A stretch of DNA of 64,000 nucleotides from Gelatoporia subvermispora B (GCA_000320605.2 KB445796.1:960926-1024925), one strand, 5' to 3'; shown: positions 11,136 to 22,950, counted from the stretch's first letter. A program made the numbers and translations. Notes: generated by a model not told the origin, from the sequence alone.

Positions 11136-14100
11136 TTAAAACGTGTATTCGCATCGCCAAGCAGTCGTTCATATCGGAATGACTGTCTGCGTCCAAGCTT
11201 CTGAATGTGTCGTCTCCGCCAAACGACTCGAGGTACTCACTTTCGTGCATATGCTGCCTGACCCCTATGTCCCGCTGCATCCTCCGTGGCGCCCTGCTTG
11301 GTCCAGCGGTCCTGCCAGTACTGGAAGAACCGCACCGTCCTACGCATCTCTTCCTCCAAGAGCAGCTTCTCTTCCGACCACCGTGCTGCCAGTGCACTAC
11401 GCCGGAACCAATGCACTCGTAATGCTGCAGTTAACACATCAGCCAGATTGACGCTCTCGGTAATCACTTGGGTCTCACCATCGTTCATGAAGTCCTTCAC
11501 TGCACCATCCTCGGTCACGTCCAACCACGAGCAGTCTTCCCAGATCCAAGATGACGGTTTCCTGCTATCGCCCAAAGCTCGGTCCTCATCACGCAACGTA
11601 AACGCGACCAAGTCTTCCGGCAGTAATTCCCGTAAATTGCAGTCTTCGGGTTTTGTCGCCAAGGTTATTACCGCTCGTCGTGCTCGCCGATACACGTCTG
11701 CTGCGTGCTGGACAGCTTCCCCCTTTCGCTTGAGGTTTTGCCGTGCCCGAGTAATCACTGCCTGGCTTGCAGGTTCTTTTCTCTTCTTCTGGTTCAATGA
11801 ATACTTCGTGATGAGATGGACACGTACTTCGGCGAGGGCGTCATGTGCTTGACCTTGTCGCAACAGCCGCTCGATGTCAACAGTCGTCTTCAAGTGTTCT
11901 GACTGTAGAACACTCTTCTCAAGATCTGACGGCAGCTCGATGACGATGCCATCTAGCATCTCTCGTTCCTCGGACAATGTCTCACCGACTTGTCCTCCTT
12001 CTCCGTCCTGCATTTCTGTGGCATTATACGCCGGGTCCTTACTCCCATCGGCTCCCCGATCCGACCATGCAGCTGCAATATGCGGACGGAGGAACACGTT
12101 CTGCAGATCACGCCAGACATCTAGGCGGCTATAGAACCGCTCCAGTTTGACCTTGAGTTCGTCGCTTGCTCCGTTCTTGTCGTCGCTCGCATCCAGTTCA
12201 CGGTGCAGGTACAGCCTAGTCCCCTCGCATAAGATGCATATGAAGTGAGTGGCGAATGGCGTACTTTAATTCCTGAAGCTCGATTCCCTCTTGCAATGCT
12301 CCTATCAGGCCATGCCGTTCGCTTTGTTTGCCACTTTTGGCCGCCTGCTGGCTTAGCGTCGCGAGAGCCTGCTTCTGGGATAATACTCGCACGGACTCAG
12401 TATCAATCCCTATATCTCAAACACACTATCTTACCTGTGTCCTTGCGCGGTTCATATGGATTCTTTAATTGAGTGTGCGTGCTGAGGTCCACCACGTTTA
12501 GCAAATACTCCTGCTCGTCCTTCTTCCATTCCTTGATAGTCTCCGGCGCAACCTGCCCCTCCAACTTGACAACTTCGTCTTGAACAGCCTCGCACTCTCG
12601 CGCTGCTTCGTGGTGCCGTACGACGAGTTGCCGTGCTAGCCATCCAGTCAACCATGATCTCTGCACGACACGAGGCATCAAGTCCACTCACCCATCGTGG
12701 TTATCCGTCTTGTGTTCATGTCCGAATGGTGGTCGTTAATGATATCGTGGCGATGTCCAGCAGCCATTTCACGTGTTCGAGCGGACAAGGCGTTCAGAAT
12801 GGCCCAGATGCGTTCCGGTGCTTCCCCGTCTGTCATACCTGCCCCCGGCATCCAGTAGTACGAAAATTTGTAGCGGCACCCGGCGTTGTGGGCGGGGAGG
12901 TGGAACTTTCCGACAACCGACAACGTCTTGGGGAAGCTGACATTCCTGATTGACCGCAGGCTCAAATGGTTCTCTTGGAACCATTTCATGCGCTTCGCGA
13001 AGTTTTTCCGATATTGACAGTTGATGTCATATCCGGAGACATGCAGAAGAAGCGGCATCCATCGCTGGAGCCCCGAGACCATGGCGAAGTCCACATTTGC
13101 AAATCTAAGCATTCGCCCATTAGTGCACTTCATGACCTATGAATGACATATACCTTTCGCCTTTCTGAAGGTCTACGCCTCCACCGGGCAGCACAAACAT
13201 GTGCCGCGCGCAGCTCAGCCCTACCGTCCCCGACACCCGCCCTCCGTATCCACCATATCCCATTGCACCGAATTTATGACAGGTACTCGCCTAGACAATA
13301 TATATACATTATCGGTATGGCAAGCGAGCAGCATAGCACTAACCTCTTTTCCGAGCGGACCCAATTGCTTCTGAAATAATCCGAAGTCTCGCACGTCCGC
13401 AAAGTATCCGGCACCCTCAGTCAGGGCAAAATCATTTGGGTCAGACGGCTTCTCTCGTTGGTTTTGATGAAAATTCCCGTCGACCGTGTGATAGAATGCA
13501 TCTAGATATCTATGCAAGATGTTAATATTGACCGTGGTCTCGCACTCTCACACACCTCAAGTGAGGTGGTCGCGACAACCACGCCGGGTCCATGTTCATA
13601 TTCGGCTGGGGACATGCCGGACATAGAACTGCCAGCGAGCCGGACGGTAGGCTGCGAGCTGGTTCGAGCCCTGCTCGCTTGACCGCGCGCAGCCAAATAA
13701 ATTGCTGCATCGACCGCAGCAATTCGCGGTAACGATCCTATCACAATTTCTTAGCGTACACTGCTACATCACAATGGATGACTGACCATGACAAGGTCAG
13801 GCTGCACGTTGTCCGTCCGACGCTGCAGATAGCGGCAGAAATCCTGCGCACTCATCTGCGACTGCAGTGAGAGCAAGTGGAAATCTTTCAGTACCTCGAT
13901 CGTGAATCCCGTCATGGGTTTATCCCACGACGCGGGCCATATACCGTGTGCAATCAACTGCAGTGCGTCCGGCATTGCCTCCAGTTCATCGTCCAAACAT
14001 GCACAGAAATGTACTCCCATCTCGGTCAGACCATGCCCATGGACAATGGTCATGTTGCGCGCCTTCGATGACGCCACCGGACACATGTGACCACCATGCC

Positions 14101-14780
14101 CTAACTTCAAGGTGACTCCGAGCGCACCAAGTGACTCCCGATGCCAAAAGCCACGACCCACATCCCAGACATCCACACGATGGAGGGGATTATGCTCGTG
14201 TGCGTCCCGCAGGCAGCTTTGGCATAATAAGGGCGCGACGAAGCAATCCACGCAGCGGTATGCGGGCTCATTTTCTAAACCTTGTTCATCTTCTTGTCGA
14301 CCTACAATGGCTGTGCCGCACTGCTGACACTCATCAAGAGGGGGAGGTTCCTCGATGGCCAACCAGGTCGCCAGGGCACGTCGAGCCCAACGTGCCACGA
14401 ACTGGGCCAGGTGTACTGAACGTGGCTGTAAATGCATTCAGTAACTGTACGCTCAAGCTGATGAAACTCACTGTGTTCTGCCCGACCTGTGCTCCGTTGT
14501 TCTTCTGTCTTGTGCTGGCTGCTGGGTCGGCTTGGGATGATATTCCGTGCTGCGCGGCTTCCATGAGCACAGAGTGTAGGGCCGTTGGCACGAACCTTTC
14601 TGCTTCGTTCTCCCCACCCGCCTCATCACTCGTACTAGTAGACTTCTTCAACCCACCCCATACATCGTAACGCGCGAAGGATGGTGTGGATAGTGTTGAT
14701 CTTTTGCGAGGGGATCGGGCGACCTGCTGGAACGTGCTGTTGAGGCGTCCGGTCTTGCGTCGCGACTGTGGAGTACGCAT
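11136..14780 (-). CDS. KDZ transposase with CxC2 cysteine cluster
   Basis: Ten exons join in frame: 14472-14780, 13787-14425, 13556-13737, 13344-13509, 13154-13290, 12692-13104, 12435-12635, 12265-12385, 11241-12215 and 11136-11187, giving about 1064 residues. An N-terminal basic region is followed by a CxC2-type zinc cluster (CQQCG near residue 137, then YRCVDCF...LLCQSCLRDAHEHNPLHRV to about 195 and GHGGHMCP). The transposase core shows the first acidic block TVDGNF (about 387), YDINCQY (about 500), KFHLPAHN (about 533) and DGEAPERIW (about 560), the acidic and histidine blocks diagnostic of KDZ enzymes of the RNase H fold. The remainder is a long alpha-helical C-terminal region. Every donor and acceptor is plausible and there is no lesion, so the enzyme is probably functional. 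It is read toward the left terminus; its start is the ATG at 14780. Confidence 0.93.
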
Positions 14781-15765
14781 CTAGGCAAAGTCTGCACTAC
14801 GCGCCTATGTTGGCGCCCTAGCATGGCGCTTCAGTCTCATGTGGCTGAACTGTCAAACACACCATTGTCCCTCTCACTACTCCTAGCAAGCGGTTTTCGG
14901 CCTGGAAATGACACCTAAATACTTGGAAGGGATGCCCGATCTAGTGCATGCACAGTTTGTGTGCCAGCAAAAGTGCTGCACATAGCTCCGGTCACCTAAT
15001 TTGTGTGCGCCCATGATCAGGTCTTGAACGAAGTCCAATCCTCATTGCGAAACCTACCCCGTATGTCCGCCCATTTTGTGCACCCACAATGCGCATCACC
15101 ACTTCCCACCAATCTCGGCTTTGCTCGCGAGTTCAATGTATGCTCGTCTCGGTACTGTGTTGGTCTCCCTGTTTCGTATGTGCCCATTATGAAGTATTGC
15201 TTGAACCATGTACATTCTCTAGCAATGCGGGCCACCGCTTCTCGATCTCGGCTCTGACACCTCGCTAATTTGTGGTACCAACAACCATAGTACTAAGAGC
15301 CCGCAGCATCTGCGCATTTGCCTTCCTCTGCGCGATAGCCTTCCTCTGCGTGATCGCTACGCTATATTACCAAGACCACGCAGCGTCTCCGCGTTCGCCT
15401 TCCTCTTCGCCATCGACATAGTACTAAGAGCGCGGAGGGCAAGGGACAAAAACACCAGTGTGCGCGTGTGACTTGCGACAGTCACAGACAGCGACAGCAA
15501 CGGTCGGGTTTTCAAGATGCACACAGTAACGATGAGCCGCACAGCGAGAGAAATGACCAATTATTTATTATGTACCTGCCGGTTACTCCCTACAGCGTCC
15601 GTCTCTCCTGACTGCAATACCGCAAGCATGAGTCTAGCAATGCCTCATACAGTCCCCCAACAGCCCGGGGCAACGCACACGCTCAAGCCTGGTTCTGTAG
15701 ACCATGTGAAACAAGCTAGATCCTTGTGAGATAAGTCAAAACTGAGAGATCATTGCTTCGCTCAC
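14781..15765. other. Spacer within the element
   Basis: No gene supported. Around 15290-15440 there is a short degenerate repeat: TAGTACTAAGAGC and GCCTTCCTCT(G/T)CG each occur twice. The right side may hold the 3' end of the small gene at 15766-16191. Confidence 0.4.
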
Positions 15766-16191
15766 CTAGGTATATTGCGAGGTTGGACGGCTTGGGGTAA
15801 TTGACCGCTTCAATGAGATGGCAATTGATGCTTCAGCCATTGATAAATCCTCTGTCCCTACTTGTGAGAATGAGACAGAGAGAGATTTGGCTGCAGGTAC
15901 CTCGGGCGTTGAGAACAGGCGTATATCACGTTCCTCGCCGGTCTCCGGGCCCTTGCGCATGAGGTTTGCGCGCTCCACAGGATCGACAATGCAAGCTTGA
16001 CGTTCAGCGAAGTCTTCGTCCGATTCTGTGGGTTGGGCTTCGCCGAAATGGTCCAAATATTGTATCATGAGGACGCGGGTTACATGACGATGGAAACCCC
16101 GTTCAGCGCTGTGGATGATATCGACCACTTCTTGAGAGTGGTACGCCTCTGAGACAACTTGGAGTTCCTTGGATCGCCACATGTTAGCCAT
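15766..16191 (-). CDS. Small cargo protein, unrecognised
   Basis: A single uninterrupted frame of 141 residues starting MANMWRSKELQVV. I do not recognise the family. The middle is acidic (ESDEDFAERQ) and helical in appearance, with HSAERGFHRHVTRVLMIQYL before it and a Ser/Pro-rich tail. A TATA-like TTTATAG lies about 50 bp upstream of the ATG (near 16236). It lies between the transposase and two more leftward genes inside the KDZ element and is therefore treated as cargo. It could instead be the last exon of the gene at 16542-17301, but a stop precedes it and its own promoter-like box favours a separate gene. Confidence 0.45.
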   Translation of the reverse strand: MANMWRSKELQVVSEAYHSQEVVDIIHSAERGFHRHVTRVLMIQYLDHFGEAQPTESDEDFAERQACIVDPVERANLMRKGPETGEERDIRLFSTPEVPAAKSLSVSFSQVGTEDLSMAEASIAISLKRSITPSRPTSQYT

Positions 16192-16541
16192 TGTCGTTGA
16201 GGTTGGGATGATGCCGCGCAAATTGTGCTGCGCGGCTATAAAGTATCTCCATCCTCACTTTCCCACACTTTGAAACCTTTGAAACCGTCTGAATGCGAGC
16301 ATCTGGGCACCAGAGCCGTATTAGGGCGGGCATGGAAGGGGATTCGCGACCATGGGCTGGTAGGGTCGAGTCAGGCAATATACTCTATCCTAGTATCGAC
16401 ACATACAGTAGGCGAGGGGAGTAAACAAAAGCAACGCTGTGCAGCCAGCCTAGAATCGGAACTTCTGACGAAAAAACCGCAAATTTACACTAAGGGAATG
16501 CTAAGTGAATTAGCTGACAGAAAGAACCTGAGTTGAGATGC

Positions 16542-17301
16542 CTACCATCGACCCTGTGAGATCAGGGCATGGTCGAGGTTAGCGGCATGAACCATGAGCT
16601 GTCCTTGAGCTAGCAGCTCTACAAATTGATAGAAAACGGCGAGTCGTCGCCTCTGAGCGTGGACCTCCAGTTCGACACCTCCGGAGTTGACATAGGAGCG
16701 GCATTCTGTGGCATGGTCTTCCATTTCGTGGTGGAGGTCCTCAAGCCATTTGCTACGCCAGTCTCCTTCGGGTTCTTTACGTGTCCGCATTTCCGTACAT
16801 AGATCCTCCCAGAGACGCGTCTCATGTCGTTTCATAGACGAATTCCACAGGTCATCCACAGCAGGTTCTTTGCGAACCATGCTGTTTGTATAAGCCCTGT
16901 TCAACTGGGTGAGCACGACACATTGATAGTTACCAATGAGCGACTCACTTGGCTTGGGTATCTAGCTCCCATTCCCGCTCTTTATGTAGAGCTTCCCGCG
17001 CAGCCTTGCTAAGTTTGCGTCGTCCCACACGGTGGATGGCATTGTACCGTCGTTGATACTCTTTACGAGCCTCGGCATGCCTTGTGAGGTGTGACAACAC
17101 CTGGTCATTTACGAATGAAATTCTCGGCAAGTGCACTCACTTTGCATACAAGCCCATCTTGGTCGGCCAGGTATGTGAGAGTGGATGTGGCCGGAGGAGT
17201 GGAGTATGAGGCAACGCAGTATCGCAACCCAGGGTGATGGCGGAAGGTGGGTAGGTGCTGCGAGTAGAAGTCGCTCGCATTAGGGCTTCTATGGTGTCCA
17301 T
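16542..17301 (-). CDS. Basic cargo protein, unrecognised; 5' end uncertain
   Basis: Three coding blocks agree in phase: about 17141-17290, 16949-17100 and 16542-16896, ending with a stop at 16542. Residues seen include ASDFYSQHLPTFRHHPGL, PPATSTLTYLADQDGLVCK, a strongly basic stretch KEYQRRYNAIHRVGRRKLSK, and a helical C-terminal half with many Trp, Glu and Arg (EDLCTEMRTRKEPEGDWRSK). The frame that fits the splice phases has no ATG in the first block, so a further upstream exon is likely; the ATG at 17301 is in another frame and I do not use it. Family unknown; the basic and coiled character would fit a nucleic-acid-binding or structural partner, which is only inference. Confidence 0.45.
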
Positions 17302-17720
17302 ATCGGTTGCTCAGGCTACGATATCCACATCAAGGGTGCATCTCTCATTCTGTTTGTTGGGCTTGTACCGGGCATGTCCCAAGTATATTCCCCCAAATTT
17401 CTGAGCCTATTTGTGCGTCCATGCCTCTTAAATAAATTGCACAAGATGTTTGACGAGCAGCGATGAACAAGCGCCCGTGTTAAGTCTGCGCCCAGTTCCT
17501 GCGACTGTCTAGGTGATTGATGCATATTCCGACCAGAACAATCCCCAACATCTCCGTCAACAAATGAATTCTGGGTATAGAAGCACCGGAAGTGAAGGTT
17601 ATAGAAGCACCGGAAGCAAAGGTTGGAAATGTGGGACATCGACGAGCTACGAGCTGTCATCATTTAGAGAGCATTCACATCATGTATCGTACACAGCAGT
17701 CGTTTGTAATCATACAGTAA

Positions 17721-18323
17721 CTAATGCTGCGGGTACTGATCTGTGGTCGCCCTGCGTAAAGGGAACCAAGGTCTCACTGCCGGCCAGCCGTGGCGGTTGA
17801 CAGCTTCCTCCTCCAAATCGTTACAGTGATGCAGGACCTGATAACACATGTCTCGCCATTCTTTCACCAGTACATCCATTCCCTCGATGATAACGCGAAG
17901 ATGGGCATTTTCGGCTACTGTGGCAATCCCAGCGGTGCCTTTAACGGCCACGACTGCCTCCCGGACAGAGGCCTGCAGATCTTCCAGGGCACGGACCTTA
18001 TGGCCCAGCAGAGCCGCTAGAAATGAGATAGTTTGTGTCAGCGCATACACTTGTGGGTCCCAGTGCACCAACGACGCTTACCCGCGGCGGCTTCACCTTT
18101 CACAGGCTGCGTAGAGGTTGCGTCGGCTGTACTAACCGGCGCATCGGCGATCGTGGAGGTGATGATACCCGAACGACTCGTCGCTGTTGGCGCACGAGTT
18201 CAGAGATCCAGAGACTTAGATCGATGTGAGAAACGACGAACCTGGTCCATCAGGGGCTGGCGATTTAGTTGTAGCAATGGCCAACCAACCAGCTCCAATG
18301 CAATCGGCGCTTGATGCAACCAT
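17721..18323 (-). CDS. Coiled-coil cargo protein, unrecognised
   Basis: Three exons join in frame: 18242-18323, 18082-18183 and 17721-18016, giving 159 residues. The N-terminal third is Ser/Thr/Ala-rich and probably disordered. From about residue 63 (ALLGHKVRALEDLQASVREA) to residue 140 the sequence has the heptad character of a coiled coil, ending in a Trp/Arg-rich tail. The first donor (GTTCGT) is weak. The gene is the last of the leftward set and faces the rightward gene starting at 18945 across a roughly 620-bp divergent promoter region. Confidence 0.5.
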
Positions 18324-18944
18324 GGTGAACGTCAAGTGCAGTTCGGACTTGTGTAAATGCTCACCAACTACATTTACAAGAGCATCTGGGAGGCACATCA
18401 TTCGTCATGGTAGGGATCTCCAGTATTATCCAACCTCGAAAGAACAGTTGTCGAGGAAACAGTTAGCTGCTTATCGGACTACCACGCCTCATGGAAACCA
18501 GGTGACTAACGTGATGGTTTTCTCACACTCCCGAGTTGGTTGACGGCAGGTTTAATGCATCCGACCCACCACTGAACAACACAACTGTGTAAGTTGGCAC
18601 CACATAGCTGGGCAAACGAAAATCGTACTCACTGACAGACGGCAACCAACCGCACCACACTCCGAGCCCCAATAAGCAATAAAGGCACGGGTACTTGAGG
18701 TGGACGGGTTATAGAGCACAGCGATGAAGGCGTCAGGCTATCCCAAGATATACGAGAGTCACTTTATGTATAAACTGGCTGCGGTGGTAGTTGGTGTCTA
18801 TGTTAGCTATGATTAAGTAAACCGTCCACGATGGGTTGCCATATCGAGACTCGCCGCGGCGGAGATCCGCAACATTTGCCTCAATTTTCCAAAGTCCCCC
18901 CCCTTCTCTCCGCGTCTGCAGATCCCTGCACAAACAAGTCCCAA
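18324..18944. other. Divergent promoter region in the middle of the element
   Basis: No gene supported. It separates the leftward and rightward halves of the element. No clear TATA box and no RGATRYATCY palindrome were seen in it. Confidence 0.45.
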
Positions 18945-20889
18945 ATGGGGAAGACTACTTGGCTTCCAAAGGAGCTCGCTCTGTTAGAAGAGCAATATGC
19001 CAGCGACAAAATCCGCACCTTGCTTCGGCCCCCCAGAGCAACGGGTGCGCTCAGCAAAGCTCGCACCGTTATATTGCAAGCGTACAAGGCGAAGTTCAGT
19101 GACCCTTTTGAAGCAGAGACAGAGGCCGAGGTTGCGGCGCGCAAGGCGATGAAAAAATCATCTGCCGGTCAAGCCAACGTCGTGGCGAGAGTTGCTGAAA
19201 CTCCAGAGGATTGTAAGGCGCGCTTGGCCAAAGCAGGGGAGGTGAGTCGTCCAAACCATCAGTCGTGCCAGTCACTGAACGTGGAGAATGCCAGCGCATA
19301 TATTCGTGGGTGAAAGGTCAGAGCGACGGTCAGATGACCCGCCCGCCCGCTGTTGCCCGGATGGATGGAGACCAGCAGCAAGTACGCCGTCTCACAGGAT
19401 GGGATGTATTCAAACGAGAACAAGGGACCAGCAAGACAGAAGATGGGGCAATCATAAAGGATATAGGGAAAAGGACGACCGAATTGCGCGAGCAGTATGA
19501 ACTGCTTGAGGCTGAGGTGAAGGCAAAATTTGAGGAGAAGGCGAATGAGGAGCAGAAAGAGCGGGATCGTGAAGCAGCAGATGCACAAGGCCTAGAGCTG
19601 ACCGAGGAGGAGAAGCGCGTCCTAGAGAAGCTTCGCCTCAAGTAAGTAGAATGCCAGTATTGTTCATTTTCGGCAACTTACCACATGACGACAGGCACGT
19701 CCGCCATATTGACGCAATTATTCAAGGCGCAGCGGACTCATGGCTCAAAAATATCGGCGTGGTTTCAATCACACTGTACGGTGTCATCGACGAATGGGGG
19801 GACTTACAGGCCAATATGTAGGTGACACGAGCCCTGACTCACAGCATGAAGCTGACATTGTAGCAGGAGATGTTCAGGGACAGACGCCGAAGGGAACACT
19901 TTTGAGGACCGTCTGTTCAAGATACCGGAGCTTTTCCGCGAACGGTTGTGCAATCACTTCGAATTATTCTTGTTAGATTGCTTTCAGCGTGAGTTATGGG
20001 TCGAGGATCGTGAACTAGAACAATCACTCACATGTATCACAGGCAGACCGGTCAAATGGGCCAGGAACTTAGCTCCTACTTCAGCAGTACGGGAGGACGT
20101 GCCAGCCGGCTCTACAAAGGTCAAACTCCGGGAGGGCGTGCCGGCTGAATCTGCAAAGGTCGAAGTCCGGGCCACCACAGTACCTATTGCGCCGACTCCT
20201 GAAGCCCTGACTGCTGAACCCACGAAGACTTCTGTGAAGACTAGTCCACTGGCGATCGCAATGACGGACCAACCCATCGCTGCGACTGCCGATATCACGT
20301 CACCTCCAATGCCTTCTGCTCCTGTGAGCGCAACACCGACCGGGCCCACGACTACGCCTGCGTCCACGCCCCCGTCTACAGAGGTCACGAAGTCGATTGC
20401 GCTCACGGAAGAGAAGGAGAGCGGCACGGGGGCTGGCCAAGAACAGACGTACACAGAGGACACGCACCCACCTGTTCTCACTGGTGCTACGGAGGAGAAG
20501 GAGAGTGGCATTGCAGAACAGACTGGAGACGCACAGGAGACGCGGGAGCACAAGGGGCGGGGGCGCAAGAAGTCCTCGAACGAGATGAATACGCAAACTT
20601 CGTGCAGGCAAACACGGGCAAGCTCAAGCAAGACAATGGCTATGGTAGCCACACGATCGCAGCGCGTGCGTACAGCGAGCGCGCGGGCAAGACAAGAGGA
20701 TCTGTGAGTGCCATGATATCCATGTCACGTTGTAGCTGAGTAGAGTGTTGACTAGATTGTCCGCGGAAGTCGAACGAGGTAGCAGGGGAGATCCGTGAGT
20801 CGAATGAGATCTATGTTCCGCTGTAGCTGACTAGAATTTTCACCAGATTGGATGCGCGAGTCGCGCGAGTCGGACGAGGCAAGAGATAA
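18945..20889 (+). CDS. Large cargo protein with N-terminal helical domain and low-complexity tail
   Basis: Exons 18945-19241, 19295-19641, 19695-19817, 19867-19988, 20043-20703, 20756-20794 and 20847-20889 join in frame, about 543 residues. It starts MGKTTWLPKELALLEEQYAS, a pattern (aromatic-rich start, then a long helix and a residue stretch spacing Lys/Arg) often seen in proteins carried beside basidiomycete transposons. The central part has GWDVFKREQ and a Glu/Lys helix; then a folded segment WLKNIGVVSITLYGVIDEWG. The C-terminal half is Thr/Pro/Ala-rich and ends in basic stretches (RGRKKSSNE, RARQE). The last two exons are near copies produced by a 91-bp duplication; without them the protein would stop at 20707 (517 residues). 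Function unknown; nuclear, DNA-binding activity is possible. Confidence 0.6.
20704..20885 (+). repeat. 91-bp tandem duplication making two intron-exon units
   Basis: Two units with identical layout: donor at 20704 and 20795, next exon starting at 20756 and 20847, both spacings 91 bp. Shared text includes GTGAGT, ATGA.ATC, GTAGCTGA.TAGA, then ATTG, CG.GTCG, CGAGG. Both introns keep GT...AG and the frame, so the gene gained an intron and exon by simple tandem duplication. Confidence 0.7.
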
Positions 20890-21036
20890 GTAATGGTAAT
20901 GCAACGTAGAATACATTGCACATAGTACTAGCAGAGCGTTCTCATTTTTGTTCCCGCGACATTGACGCGCATGCAGAGGGCCATACTAGCGCCCATATGT
21001 GGCCTTGCTAGGCGCCTGACATCAAGCTCCATATTG

Positions 21037-21060
21037 CAGATGCATCCATGGATGCATCTG
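21037..21060. promoter_or_regulatory. Perfect 24-bp palindrome upstream of the zinc-ribbon gene
   Basis: Two inverted RGATGCATC motifs joined by CCATGG form one uninterrupted dyad (CAGATGCATC and its exact complement). It lies about 160 bp before the ATG at 21196 and about 30 bp before an ATATATAA box (near 21091). The same motif fills both ends of the element, so this looks like an operator-like site where a protein that binds the ends could also control a cargo promoter; that role is inferred. Confidence 0.7.
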
Positions 21061-21195
21061 TGAATCCGCGAATAAACGGATCGTTTAGCCAAATATATAA
21101 CCCCAATGACAAAGCTACCCCAACAAAATTTTCCGCGCCGCCGGTCTCACACACAACATCTTTGAACTCTGCATCCTCCTCGCGAGCCGCCGCGA

Positions 21196-22950
21196 ATGCT
21201 CATGGTTGCCATCAAGTCTCCTTCAACTAAACAACGGGATGCGAACGCCGCCAAGCGGGAGGCACGATACTCTACAGAACTTCGCGAGGTCGCTGAGAGA
21301 GGGTCGCAGGCGCGTAAGCCGACAACGCCGTGTTTTTGTCGCATCTGTGGACGTCAGACACTCGACGTGAGACTTGCATTTACTCGATGGAATGCAGGCA
21401 AGTGGGTGGGCCCGGTACGTACCCATATCATGTTTGTATTCAGATGACTGACCTGTAGTTAGTGCCCCTCGTGCAAGAGAGTGACTGTGCCGAAGCAGCG
21501 AAGTCCATCGCCGGCACAGCAGGCCCAGATCGAGGCCATCCGCGCATCGGATATGATAGAAAAGGCCAAGAAGAAGGCTGTTAGAGCTCAAGTGGCAGGG
21601 GATGCTCGGATGGTGAGTTGGAAACCGTGGTGGGCTTGCAAAGCTGACTGAGGTATGCAGGCCAAAGGGATCGCCCAGGCTGAGAAGGCAGAAGCACGTC
21701 GAGTCAGTGATGCCAGATCATGCAGAAGTAATCAGATACTTACAATCAATTGCTAGTCGAAGATGCCGCGGACACCTAGTACACCGCGCACGTCTCGCAA
21801 GACCCAACCGCGATCGCCTCATATGCCTCGCACACCGCAAACACCGCGGACACCACACACGCCGCGGACGCCTGCAGCGTCGCGAACGGCGAGTGCCCGA
21901 TCTGCAGGATCTGCCGCGGAGGTGAGCTATTGGATGCGAGTGCATTGCTATATACTAACCTATGGTATCATAGAGTCGGGGTGATCGTGCAACTTCACCA
22001 ATCGAGGTGTCATCCTCGGATGAGGTCGAGAGGTCCTTGGCATCCCTGGTGAGTACTCTTCAAGCTGGTACAATCTATTTGACTCACAAGGACTGGGGCT
22101 CGAGGGGTGGACTCACAAGGACATTCAGTCTGTCGACTTCGAATTTACAGATGCGGAAGACGAGCACGGCGTCAAAAGGACCCTGGTGAAGGATGTGGCT
22201 GGAGGTCGCACCTACATACTACCACTGCAGACCTCCAGTAGTACGCAGGCGGCCAACGGCGACATCACCTCGGACAGCAATGAGGCGTCCGACGCGTCTG
22301 ACGGGGACATTGCGTCGGACAGTAGCGACGCGTTCGTCATCACACCTGGAGCAAAGCGTAAGCGAAGAGTTCGCAAGCTCCATGTGTACGCGCCAGTCGA
22401 CGCGAAGAAAAGTCGCAAGACGATTGACGTCTCGTCGGGCAGCGACACTGAGAATGAGGATGGTCCTCGTTTTATCAAATCCAGCGAGAAGCGGAAAATA
22501 GTGTTGCGGGTCGCGGTATGGAGCTCGGTGTGTGTTTCGCGTGGGTATTAGTCCATGATGACTGACTGCCAACAGGACCAGGAAGCTGCGAATGTCGATT
22601 GGCAGTTCTTGCCGCTCGGAGCAACCACTGTAGGGGAGATATTGCACGACAAGTTTGGGCTTGATGACGATGCTGTGATCGCGCTGTGGGACAAGACGGC
22701 AGGCTGCTGGGAGGGCGAGTACAACAAGGATGCGATTTTCCAGGTCGCTTATGAGAATCGACGGGTGTTGGCACGAGTAATAGGGAGCGGTGAGCTCGGG
22801 AGCGACTTCGGGTGGGAGTTGAAGATGTTGCAGAGAGTGGAGGGGATTACTGCGCCATTCGACTGGGTCCTCGAAGGTAAGAATAAACCAGAGCCGGTGG
22901 AGAACGGCTCACCGGTGGGGAGGAAAGGGAAGGGTAAGGAGCGGGCGTAA
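21196..22950 (+). CDS. Cargo zinc-ribbon protein with (P)RTP repeats
   Basis: Seven exons join in frame: 21196-21414, 21463-21612, 21661-21702, 21757-21921, 21974-22048, 22129-22515 and 22576-22950, about 470 residues; all six introns are phase 0. Near the N-terminus two Cys pairs, CRICGRQ and CPSCKR, about 33 residues apart, look like a zinc ribbon. A helix rich in Ala/Lys follows. Then comes a run of about seven RTP/PRTP repeats (PRTPSTPRTS ... PRTPAASRT), an acidic Ser/Asp stretch, and a basic segment GAKRKRRVRKL that would serve as a nuclear signal. The C-terminal 120 residues (GEILHDKFGLDDDAVIALWD...) look folded and end in KGKGKERA. I do not recognise the family. The zinc ribbon and basic stretches suggest a nuclear DNA-binding protein. 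Second ATG at 21202 is an alternative start. Confidence 0.65.

Noticed and set aside
11021..11190. Longer C-terminus of the transposase reaching 11021
   Set aside because: A recount of a TTT run shows the last exon ends at TAA, 11136-11138; the longer frame was a counting error.
12640..12695. Apparent frameshift or 31-nt intron in the transposase after RITTM
   Set aside because: A normal 56-bp intron (GTGAGT at 12691 to TAG at 12636, with a TGACT branch-like site) joins the conserved frames exactly.
13490..13510. GATGCATC-like site inside the transposase gene as a further binding site
   Set aside because: The local sequence is AATGCATCT, lacking the dyad, and it lies in coding sequence.
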